The position numbers and the translations under genes are program-made. Of a DNA stretch of 5,760 nt, positions 1-5,760 are shown one piece after another (the first letter of the stretch is position 1; the number at the start of each line of letters is the position of its first letter). Under the pieces are notes generated by a model that was given only the letters and a program-made list of their open reading frames with translations, made no database searches and had not been told where the DNA came from. This stretch comes from an uncultured bacterium (GTDB taxonomy: Bacteria > Cyanobacteriota > Vampirovibrionia > Gastranaerophilales > Gastranaerophilaceae), in assembly GCA_958366705.1 (NCBI GenBank), contig CATXCB010000030.1, positions 1 to 5,760 of the forward strand, written 5' to 3'.

Positions 1-2
1 AA

Positions 3-395
3 AATATCGTAAAAATGGATGGAAAATTATGGCTAATCTTTGACTCTGTCAAAACAGGTACAGAAGTGAAATTGCCTTTAAACTTGCTGTTTGAAGGTAA
101 GGCTTTAACTTTATTACAAAAATACCAGGGAAAATGGAGTTCGTTTTTTTCAATTAAAAATAACTCAAGTGTAAATAAAGAGCTGATACGAATTGGCAAA
201 TTAGCAAAAATAAGCAAACACTTTTCATTCCATTCTGCAAGGCATACTAATGCTACTTTATTGATATATAAAGGTGCTAATATAACAACCGTGCAAAAAT
301 TATTAGGACATAAAAACCTTGCTACAACACAAATTTATGGAGAAGTTATGGGAAGTACAATTATACGAGACTTGAAAAAATGTCAAAAAAGATAA
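3..395 (+). CDS. Tyrosine recombinase (integrase), C-terminal catalytic part, 5' end outside window
   Basis: The reading frame is open from the left edge (frame starts at base 3), so the ATG at 15 is probably internal. Counting from that Met, the visible part carries the end of the phage-integrase catalytic domain: the beta-hairpin Lys at residue 13 (VKTGTEVKLPL), the HxxR box HSARH (His73, Arg76), the LLGHKNLATTQIY box with His99, and the nucleophile Tyr108. The first catalytic Arg and the N-terminal DNA-binding domain must lie upstream. No catalytic residue in the visible part is missing, so the enzyme looks functional. Enzymes of this family cut and rejoin DNA through a 3'-phosphotyrosine link; in Bacteroides many act as invertases of phase-variable loci. 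It sits upstream of, and in the same direction as, two repeat-flanked SusC cassettes, so it is the likely recombinase for them. It could instead be the integrase of an unrelated mobile element. No clear terminator follows it. Confidence 0.9.
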   Translation, partial: NIVKMDGKLWLIFDSVKTGTEVKLPLNLLFEGKALTLLQKYQGKWSSFFSIKNNSSVNKELIRIGKLAKISKHFSFHSARHTNATLLIYKGANITTVQKLLGHKNLATTQIYGEVMGSTIIRDLKKCQKR

Positions 396-480
396 TTAAC
401 TCTATTGTCTATACATTATCTCTTATAAAGATGAAGAAGAATCATTTTCAAAAGTGAATATAGCCTTATCTTCTTAATAA

Positions 481-536
481 AGTTTATCGTTTTGTGAACA
501 TGATAATTTTTTGTTGTGATTGCAATACGATAAACT
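481..536. repeat. 10-bp perfect inverted repeat enclosing 36 bp
   Basis: AGTTTATCGT at 481-490 is the exact reverse complement of ACGATAAACT at 527-536. The enclosed 36 bases are T-rich and non-coding. With so long a loop and no T-tract after the right arm, it does not look like a terminator. It could be a small invertible segment or a protein-binding pair, or chance in AT-rich DNA. Confidence 0.45.
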
Positions 537-604
537 AAAAGAAATAAAATGTGACAATATTTCCATCTCAGCCTAACCGGGTAGAAAATAGGTATCAAGG
601 TTAT

Positions 605-652
605 TGAATTTCTGCAAAATTCATATATGTGTATCATATAATATGCGCATAT
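605..652. repeat. Cluster of short palindromes
   Basis: Three palindromic elements lie within 48 bp: TGAATTT (605-611) with AAATTCA (617-623) around a 5-base loop; overlapping ATATG/CATAT half-sites just after it (CATATATG beginning at 622, then CATATA near 635-640); and the perfect 12-bp palindrome ATATGCGCATAT at 641-652. This density may mark binding sites for a dimeric regulator or the recombinase. Low sequence complexity makes chance a real alternative. Confidence 0.4.
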
Positions 653-848
653 AAAATTCTATATCAGAAAATGATAATAATAGTTTGCTAATTTACTTCA
701 TGTCCTACTATCTTCTTTTGTAATCTAAAGTGCAAACAATCTTTGGAAGTTTTGAAATATTTAAAAAGTTGAGAAATATCAATCTTAGTACTTCAGGTAT
801 TTTATGAACAGAGTAACAACGAACAGGAATGCTGCAAGTCAATTCTTT

Positions 849-877
849 TTTCAGTAGAAGAAAGGTAGAAAATTATT
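849..877 (+). repeat. Leader upstream block, copy 1 (tandem GTAGAA)
   Basis: These 29 bases match 5547-5575 with a single difference (G860 versus T5558). The block contains GTAGAA at 854-859 and again at 865-870, exactly 11 bp apart, which places both on the same face of the helix. It lies 75 bp upstream of the 57-bp core repeat; in copy 2 that distance is 76 bp. The intervening DNA is diverged but alignable. The conserved block and spacing suggest a protein-binding site, for instance an accessory or arm-type site for the recombinase or a transcription factor site. The function is inferred. Confidence 0.7.
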
Positions 878-950
878 ATTATCATACTCTTTAAACGGCT
901 TAAATCAAGGAAAACGAATAAGAGATTCAGTAATACATATGCTGGTTATC

Positions 951-970
951 AATTATTTACATAAATAATT
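951..970. repeat. Palindrome at 5' edge of core repeat
   Basis: TTATTTA (953-959) and TAAATAA (962-968) are perfect inverted arms around the dinucleotide CA. In this copy the pairing extends one more base pair at 952/969 and another at 951/970, giving 9-bp arms. In copy 2 only the 7-bp arms (5652-5667) are kept. Possible roles are a recombinase-binding inverted repeat or a small hairpin that, with the embedded TAA, keeps the cassette silent. Confidence 0.6.
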
Positions 971-1009
971 AGTTCCGCAAAGACTTTGGTAGTTTCCTTT
1001 ATCGGAATG
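953..1009 (+). repeat. 57-bp core repeat, copy 1 (putative recombination site at SusC junction)
   Basis: All 57 bases are identical to 5652-5708, in direct orientation. Bases 953-964 are non-coding and end in a TAA (962-964) in frame with susC. Bases 965-1009 encode IISSAKTLVVSFIGM, which in full-length SusC proteins is the end of the N-terminal carboxypeptidase-regulatory-like domain. Three mismatches (1010-1012) are followed by 8 more shared bases, and then the two SusC bodies diverge at DNA level. Identity at every wobble position, running into non-coding DNA, points to a recombination site rather than protein-level selection alone. Confidence 0.88.
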
Positions 1010-3919
1010 AAGAGTCAAGAATTGGATGTCAAGTCTAATTTACATATTAGTTTGAAACCCGATACTGAAACTCTTGATGAAGTTGTGGTGGTTGCGTATG
1101 GTGCTGCTAAGAAAAATTCATTAACAGGTTCGGTAGCTACTGTGAAATCGGATGCTTTAGAGAAAGTCCCAACTGCTTCTTTTGAGAAAGCGTTACAAGG
1201 ATTATCCGCAGGCGTACAAGTAGAAAGTCAATCAGGTCAACCTGGTTCAGTAAGCCAAGTACGTATCCGCGGTATTGGGTCTATGTCCGCATCCAGCCAG
1301 CCTTTGTATGTTATTGATGGCGTTCCTGTTTCATCAAAGAATATATCAAAAGTCGCAGATGAAGATAGTTATGGAACTTCTGTAAATCCATTATCCAATT
1401 TGAATCCTAATGACATAGAATCCATATCGGTTCTGAAAGATGCGTCTGCCGCTTCATTATATGGTTCGCGTGCTGCTAACGGGGTTGTCATGATAACTAC
1501 AAAGCAAGGTGCTTCCGGACAAGCAAAGATCGAATTTAAAGCTCAAGTAAGTTCTTCACATTTACCTTCCAATGGCTATGATTTAATGAGTTCTACAGAA
1601 CATTATAAGACTTGTTACAAAGGATTCTATACTCAAAACATAAGCGACGGAATGACTTCCGAAGCAGCTAGTATTGCAGCTAATGCATCTGTACAAGATA
1701 TGTATAAAGCCAATCCTTTTAATATGGCTAATCCTTTTACTGGAGAGGGTATTTTGGCAAGTGGTGCAAAAGCTATGATAAATACAGACTATTTAGACGA
1801 ACTGTTTAAGACAGCAACTACCCAGCAATATGATTTAAGCATCAGTGGTGGTAGTGACAAATCTAAATATTTTATATCTTTGGGATATATGGACCAAGAT
1901 GGTTTGGCCGTTGGTTCGGATTTATCACGTTATTCTGCCCGCATTAATGTCAGCAGTAAAATTAAGCCTTGGGCAGAAATCGGTGTAACATCCACAATGT
2001 CAGTCAATGAGCAAAACACCCCTCCGGGCGGTGGAGGTGGTTCATCACCTTTAACCAATGCTTTTTTTGTCCCTAATGCTATCTCGCTCTATAAATTGGA
2101 TAATGATTTTAATAAAATCTATGATGAAAAAGGCAATCCTGTTTATAACTATGTGAACCCTGTGTTCAATGACATGAACACACTGGCTTTTTCGAAAATG
2201 GATATCTACAATACTAAAACGCATCGGGCATTAATTAGTCCATTTATTGATTTGAATATTTTCGGTGTACATTGGCGTAACAGTTTCTCTTATGACTATA
2301 CCAATATGGATGAAATGCGTTGGTATAATCCAGAACATGGTAATGGTGCGGCAGTAGATGGACGATTAAGCAAATATGCTATTAGTGACATCACATCCAC
2401 ATTTACCAGTACGTTGAATTATGCTTTTTCTTTGTTTAATGATCATCATATTGGTTTGCTGGCCGGTTATGAAGCATATAAGAACACTTATTCCATGCTT
2501 CATGCCCATGCTACAGGCTTTTCTAATAGTGAAATGATTGAATTAAGTATGGCCTCTACTCCTTATGAAACTAAATCAAAGAAAGATCACGAGCGTATGC
2601 AATCATTTTTCGGGCGCATAAACTATGATTATTTAAACAAATACTTTCTTTCATTCAGTATTCGTACCGATGGCTCCTCACGGTTTGCACCTGGACATCG
2701 TTGGGGAACGTTCTGGTCTATCGGTGGCAACTGGCGTATCAGTGAAGAGAATTTTTTTAAAGGTATTGAATGGGTTGATGATTTAAAATTACGTGCCAGT
2801 TATGGAACTTCAGGTAACAAACAATCTGATTATTTGTATGGCTTCCAAGGCTTATATGATACAGGAAACAATTACAATGGTCAAAATGGCATTACACACT
2901 TGCAAATTCCTAATGATGAATTATCATGGGAAAAGTCTAAAAATTTTAATGTAGGTATTGATTTTGGAATATTTGGATGTTTGAATGGTAGTATTGAATA
3001 TTACAATAAAACTTCAGATGCCTTATTACTTGAAAAACCATTGGCGCCCTCAACCGGATTTGAAAATGCTATATCAAACCTAGGTGGTATGCGTAATCAA
3101 GGTATAGAAATTGATTTGCATTCAACAAATATCAATACGAAAGATTTCACTTGGACAACGGACTTTAATATTGCTTTTAACAATAATAAAATAACATCTT
3201 ATCCTCAAAAAGAAGAAGTGGTTGGCACCAAAATTCGGACTGTAGGCTATAGTATCTATGAATTCTATATGCAAGAATGGGCTGGTGTAGACCCCGTTAA
3301 TGGAGACCCACTGTGGTATATGGATGTAACTGATGATAAAGGCAACCCTACAGGAGAACGTACCACAACCAATACATACTCTAAAGCTACAAAATATAAA
3401 TTAGGGTCTGCACTTCCTTCAGCAACCGGAGGTTTGACTAATACTGTTTCATGGAAAGGTGTAGATTTCTCATTCATGTTTACTTACGGATTTGGAGGTA
3501 AGATATATGATGTATATGAGGAAAATTTATTAAATGATGGAAATAAGACTGGATATCAGTTGATAACAGAACAAGCAGATAGTTGGACACCGGAAAACAC
3601 AAATGCTTCCAATCCAAAATTTATTCCAAATAATTCCAATACTTCTAATGGAAGATCAAGTCGTTATCTACATAATGCAGATTTCATTAAGTTAAAGAAT
3701 ATCAGTTTAGGTTATTCACTACCCAAATCACTGATCAAAAAAAATCTATTACAGAATGTACGTATCTATGTCAGTGCAGACAACTTGATAACTTGGAATT
3801 TGGATAAAAAATTCAAAAGTTATGATGTAGAATTAGGTGGTGTTGATGGTTTGCTTGATGGAGGCGGTACAGTTCCATTGGCGAGAACATTTACTGCGGG
3901 AATTAATCTAACTTTCTAA
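986..3919 (+). CDS. SusC/RagA-family TonB-dependent outer-membrane transporter, 5'-truncated silent cassette
   Basis: The frame is open from 965 but has no ATG before 1007. The TTG at 986 is only a nominal start, and in-frame TAA lies at 962-964. Numbering from 986: end of the carboxypeptidase-regulatory-like domain (1-25), TonB-box-like LDEVVVVAYG (30-39), plug domain (about 45-175) with VRIRGIGS, PLYVIDGVPV and the SusC signature LYGSRAANGVVMITTKQG (158-175), then a long beta-barrel ending in FTAGINLTF with a terminal Phe as in BAM-assembled porins. A GGGGG run occurs at 348-352. The body is 977 residues; family members usually exceed 1,000 and begin with a Sec signal peptide, which is absent here. 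As it stands the protein could not be exported. Full-length relatives take up ligands across the outer membrane, driven by TonB, with SusD as a lid. SusD follows after 18 bp. The substrate is not predictable. The likely state is a silent body awaiting fusion to an expressed N-terminus, rather than a decayed gene, since about 2.9 kb remain open. Confidence 0.9.
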   Translation: MVVSFIGMKSQELDVKSNLHISLKPDTETLDEVVVVAYGAAKKNSLTGSVATVKSDALEKVPTASFEKALQGLSAGVQVESQSGQPGSVSQVRIRGIGSMSASSQPLYVIDGVPVSSKNISKVADEDSYGTSVNPLSNLNPNDIESISVLKDASAASLYGSRAANGVVMITTKQGASGQAKIEFKAQVSSSHLPSNGYDLMSSTEHYKTCYKGFYTQNISDGMTSEAASIAANASVQDMYKANPFNMANPFTGEGILASGAKAMINTDYLDELFKTATTQQYDLSISGGSDKSKYFISLGYMDQDGLAVGSDLSRYSARINVSSKIKPWAEIGVTSTMSVNEQNTPPGGGGGSSPLTNAFFVPNAISLYKLDNDFNKIYDEKGNPVYNYVNPVFNDMNTLAFSKMDIYNTKTHRALISPFIDLNIFGVHWRNSFSYDYTNMDEMRWYNPEHGNGAAVDGRLSKYAISDITSTFTSTLNYAFSLFNDHHIGLLAGYEAYKNTYSMLHAHATGFSNSEMIELSMASTPYETKSKKDHERMQSFFGRINYDYLNKYFLSFSIRTDGSSRFAPGHRWGTFWSIGGNWRISEENFFKGIEWVDDLKLRASYGTSGNKQSDYLYGFQGLYDTGNNYNGQNGITHLQIPNDELSWEKSKNFNVGIDFGIFGCLNGSIEYYNKTSDALLLEKPLAPSTGFENAISNLGGMRNQGIEIDLHSTNINTKDFTWTTDFNIAFNNNKITSYPQKEEVVGTKIRTVGYSIYEFYMQEWAGVDPVNGDPLWYMDVTDDKGNPTGERTTTNTYSKATKYKLGSALPSATGGLTNTVSWKGVDFSFMFTYGFGGKIYDVYEENLLNDGNKTGYQLITEQADSWTPENTNASNPKFIPNNSNTSNGRSSRYLHNADFIKLKNISLGYSLPKSLIKKNLLQNVRIYVSADNLITWNLDKKFKSYDVELGGVDGLLDGGGTVPLARTFTAGINLTF

Positions 3920-3937
3920 CTTATAAACCAGATATAT

Positions 3938-5416
3938 ATGAAAAAAATATCCTATATTTTTGCTTCTATACTGTTGACTGCTTCATTAAGCGGCTGCAAT
4001 GATTTTTTGGATGTAACTCCTTCTGACCAGTATTCAGATGCAAGTGTTTTCACTAGTACTGAAGGAGCACAGCAGGTGTTAATTGGTGCTTATGACTGGT
4101 TTACTAATGGCCATTACGCTCATTATACCAATCAATATATTTTCTTTATGCCTGATGTGATGGCTGATGATGCAATGGTAAACAGTACAGGTAACTATAA
4201 TCGTTTTGTTTCACCTTATCAATACTCTATTACTCCAAGCAGTACTTATTCTGTGGATCCTTGGATTGGTTGCTATAGCTTAATTGATAACTGTAATGCT
4301 ATTTTAGATAATTTAGAAACATTACCGGAAAGTAGTGAACGTAATCGTATTGAAGGAGAGTCTTTGGCATTGCGTACCTATGCATATCACTATTTGATTA
4401 GAATGTATGCAAAACCTGTTAATAAATATCCTGATAATCCAGGAGTTATTCTTCGTTTAACATCTTCAACTACAGACATACCTCGCTCTACGGTAAAAGA
4501 TTGCTATGTTCAAATGGTGAATGATATTGAAAAGGCTTGTACTTTATTGACAGGTACATCCTCTTCTTCAAAATGTTACATAACAGAACAGGCAGCTCAT
4601 GGAATTGCTGCTAGAATTTATTTAGACTTAGGCGATTACACTAATGGAACGTCACATGCAAACAAAGCTTTATCAGAAATTACATTGATGTCAAAAGCTG
4701 ATTATAAAAACAAGTTCTGTGAAAATAACACTGAAACAATATGGTATTTTACATGTACCTCTACTGACAAGCAATCATTCTTATCGTTGCCAGCATTTTG
4801 GTACTATTGTGACCAAGATTCTACTTATGTAAAAGACGGGTACAGTTCTCTAGGTGTTGCAAAAGAGTTGATTGATATTTTTGATGATACAGATATCCGT
4901 AAAACTTTATTTGTAAAGATAGATGGCAAATATTACAAACGCAATGGCAGCTATGTCACATGCAAAATTAACAGCCGGAAGAATGACGATAGCGATGGAA
5001 CAAAAGGATCTGGTACAGTAGCTTTTGCTGAAGGTGATTATAATATGATGCGTGGTTCTGAAATGTATTTAATTATAGCTGAACTAGCCGCTGATAATAA
5101 TCATGAAGATGAAGCCTTAGCTGCTTTGAATAAAGTGAGGGAAGCACGCGGTATAAGTGCATATTCAGGCACAGGTGATGTTTTAAAAACAGAGATACAG
5201 AATGAACGTCGTCGTGAACTTTTTGCTGAAGGTCACCGTTTATTTGATCTTAAGCGCAGAGATTTACCAATGGACCGTTCAAATTTAACATTGGATTGGA
5301 GCAGAGTCGGATTGATTCCTGCCGGTTCAGACAAATTAGAAATGCCCATACCTCAAAATGAAATTGATGCGAACGGTGCGTTAACAATAGCAGACCAGAA
5401 TCCTGCATATAAATAA
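3938..5416 (+). CDS. SusD/RagB-family nutrient-binding outer-membrane lipoprotein
   Basis: This intact 492-residue protein begins at ATG 3938, 18 bp after the susC stop. There is no Shine-Dalgarno sequence, as is usual in Bacteroidetes. A lipoprotein signal peptide (KK, hydrophobic stretch, lipobox LSGC with Cys20) is followed by CNDFLDVTPSDQYSD, the typical SusD N-terminus; acidic residues just after the Cys fit surface display. Helical TPR-like segments are visible around 137-160 (EGESLALRTYAYHYLIRMYAKP), 222-245 and 367-405 (GSEMYLIIAELAADNNHEDEALAALNKVREARG). The C-terminal SusD signature includes NERRRELFAEGHRLFDLKRR (about 425-444), and the family's usual ending MPIPQNEIDANG...NPAYK is present. 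It is expected to sit on the cell surface as the lid of its SusC partner, binding a glycan or other nutrient. Unlike the susC upstream it is complete, but it is probably expressed only when that susC is switched on. No glycosidase or regulator accompanies it here. Confidence 0.95.
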   Translation: MKKISYIFASILLTASLSGCNDFLDVTPSDQYSDASVFTSTEGAQQVLIGAYDWFTNGHYAHYTNQYIFFMPDVMADDAMVNSTGNYNRFVSPYQYSITPSSTYSVDPWIGCYSLIDNCNAILDNLETLPESSERNRIEGESLALRTYAYHYLIRMYAKPVNKYPDNPGVILRLTSSTTDIPRSTVKDCYVQMVNDIEKACTLLTGTSSSSKCYITEQAAHGIAARIYLDLGDYTNGTSHANKALSEITLMSKADYKNKFCENNTETIWYFTCTSTDKQSFLSLPAFWYYCDQDSTYVKDGYSSLGVAKELIDIFDDTDIRKTLFVKIDGKYYKRNGSYVTCKINSRKNDDSDGTKGSGTVAFAEGDYNMMRGSEMYLIIAELAADNNHEDEALAALNKVREARGISAYSGTGDVLKTEIQNERRRELFAEGHRLFDLKRRDLPMDRSNLTLDWSRVGLIPAGSDKLEMPIPQNEIDANGALTIADQNPAYK

Positions 5417-5452
5417 CTAATATACAGCAAATATTGTTATTCGGTACTAAGG

Positions 5453-5496
5453 AAAGAACTGATATTTTCATTTAAATTGAGAATATCAGTTCTTTT
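5453..5496 (+). terminator. Rho-independent terminator of the susC-susD unit
   Basis: The arms 5453-5469 and 5479-5495 form a 17-bp stem with one G-U pair and a 9-base AT loop. The right arm ends in a T-rich stretch (TTCTTTTATAA). It lies 36 bp after the susD stop. Because the stem is nearly symmetrical, with an A-run at its left foot, it may work in both directions. It would isolate this unit from the next cassette. Confidence 0.85.
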
Positions 5497-5546
5497 ATAA
5501 TATATAGTCAAAATATATTTAAAACAAAAATGAAGTAAACACTTTA

Positions 5547-5575
5547 TTTCAGTAGAATAAAGGTAGAAAATTATT
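5547..5575 (+). repeat. Leader upstream block, copy 2 (tandem GTAGAA)
   Basis: This is the counterpart of 849-877 with one mismatch. GTAGAA occurs at 5552-5557 and 5563-5568, again 11 bp apart. It lies 76 bp upstream of the second core repeat. The 76 bp between are alignable with copy 1 but diverged, so only the two ends of the leader are kept. It lies between the susD terminator and the second SusC body. Confidence 0.7.
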
Positions 5576-5651
5576 TCTTTTATACTTCTCAAACAATTTA
5601 TATAGCAGAAAAGCAGGTAAAGCGAAGAAATACTTTTGTGTTGATTGTCAG

Positions 5652-5708
5652 TTATTTACATAAATAATTAGTTCCGCAAAGACTTTGGTAGTTTCCTTTA
5701 TCGGAATG
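5652..5708 (+). repeat. 57-bp core repeat, copy 2
   Basis: This is an exact direct copy of 953-1009, offset by 4,699 bp. It includes the TTATTTA-CA-TAAATAA palindrome (5652-5667), the in-frame TAA (5661-5663) and the segment encoding IISSAKTLVVSFIGM. It marks the 5' end of the next SusC body. Confidence 0.88.
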
Positions 5709-5760
5709 GCTAGTCAAGAGGTTTCTATCAAACAGAATGTTAGCATCATTTTAAAATCTG
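5664..5760 (+). CDS. Second SusC-family body, start-less, cut by right edge
   Basis: The frame opens at 5664, straight after an in-frame TAA, and stays open to the window end (32 codons). It reads IISSAKTLVVSFIGM from the core repeat, then ASQEVSIKQNVSIILKS. Over the 17 residues after the repeat it shares 8 with the first SusC (KSQELDVKSNLHISLKP), so it is a homologous but distinct transporter. No ATG precedes 5706 and there is no signal peptide: it has the same silent structure as the first cassette, with the same nominal TTG at 5685. A SusD partner probably follows beyond the window, but that is not seen. It could be a decayed fragment, since only its first residues are visible. Confidence 0.8.
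   Translation, partial: MISSAKTLVVSFIGMASQEVSIKQNVSIILKS

Larger units (their letters stand above)
396..848. other. Non-coding region between recombinase and first SusC leader
   Basis: This AT-rich stretch of about 450 bases has no frame that looks like a real protein. It contains a 10-bp perfect inverted repeat (481-490 and 527-536) and a cluster of palindromes between 605 and 652, described separately. I see no good match to the Bacteroides promoter consensus (-33 TTTG, -7 TAnnTTTG); the nearest is TTTG at 717-720 with AATCTTTG at 738-745, one base off and with a short 17-bp spacer. No tRNA or other RNA gene is recognisable. Confidence 0.6.

Noticed and set aside
434..475. Possible terminator for the recombinase (AAGAAGA with TCTTCTT)
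   Set aside because: The arms are only 7 bp around a loop of nearly 30 bases, with no T-run after the right arm.
580..589. Third occurrence of GGTAGAAAAT, as at 864-873 and 5562-5571
   Set aside because: The flanks do not match the leader, the second GTAGAA is missing and no core follows at the expected distance, so it is probably chance.
416..637. 73-codon open frame on the minus strand after the recombinase
   Set aside because: Its translation is rich in Ile, Leu, Lys and Tyr as expected from AT-rich non-coding DNA, with no recognisable motif or start context.
717..745. Possible Bacteroides promoter (TTTG, 17 bp, AATCTTTG)
   Set aside because: The -7 element has a mismatch in TA, the spacer is short, and there is no intact start downstream to drive.
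986..1009. TTG at 986 or ATG at 1007 as a true susC start
   Set aside because: Either would give a protein without a signal peptide, starting in the middle of a domain, and both lie in the repeat shared with the second cassette.
3265..3477. 70-codon minus-strand open frame inside susC
   Set aside because: It lies antisense to well-conserved SusC barrel coding sequence and has no features of its own.
5250..5471. 73-codon minus-strand open frame over the susD end
   Set aside because: It is antisense to the conserved SusD C-terminus and starts inside the terminator stem, so it is a shadow.

Overview
The window looks like AT-rich chromosomal DNA from a gut Bacteroidales bacterium (Bacteroides, Phocaeicola or Parabacteroides type). 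The reasons are a SusC/SusD (RagA/RagB) outer-membrane pair, a SusD lipoprotein start without a Shine-Dalgarno sequence, and a Bacteroidetes-style tyrosine recombinase beside them. I cannot name the species from sequence alone.

Layout, all on the + strand. (1) Positions 3-395 hold the catalytic C-terminal end of a tyrosine recombinase whose 5' part lies off the left edge. (2) Positions 396-848 hold no convincing gene but several palindromes. (3) Positions 849-1009 form a repeated leader made of a 29-bp block with two GTAGAA hexamers 11 bp apart, 75 diverged bases, and a 57-bp core that runs into susC coding sequence. (4) Positions 986-3919 encode a SusC-like TonB-dependent transporter with no usable start, no signal peptide and almost no N-terminal carboxypeptidase-regulatory-like domain. 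(5) Positions 3938-5416 encode an intact SusD-like lipoprotein. (6) Positions 5453-5496 form a strong intrinsic terminator. (7) Positions 5547-5708 are a second copy of the leader, with the 57-bp core repeated exactly, and it opens directly into (8) a second, different SusC body cut by the right edge.

Interpretation. The repeating unit (susC body, susD, terminator, leader) has a period of 4,699 bp between the two cores. It resembles a storage array of silent SusC/SusD cassettes in a site-specific recombination system (shufflon). DNA inversions and shufflons affecting SusC-type genes are known in Bacteroides fragilis. The shared core encodes the end of the N-terminal domain (SSAKTLVVSFIGM). 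Recombination there with an expressed locus outside the window would join a promoter, signal peptide and N-terminal domain to a new SusC body, and bring its SusD along. An in-frame stop conserved inside both cores would prevent expression from upstream and places any productive crossover 3' of position 964. The adjacent recombinase is the obvious candidate enzyme. The expressed partner copy and the recombinase N-terminus are not visible here, so the switching itself is inferred.
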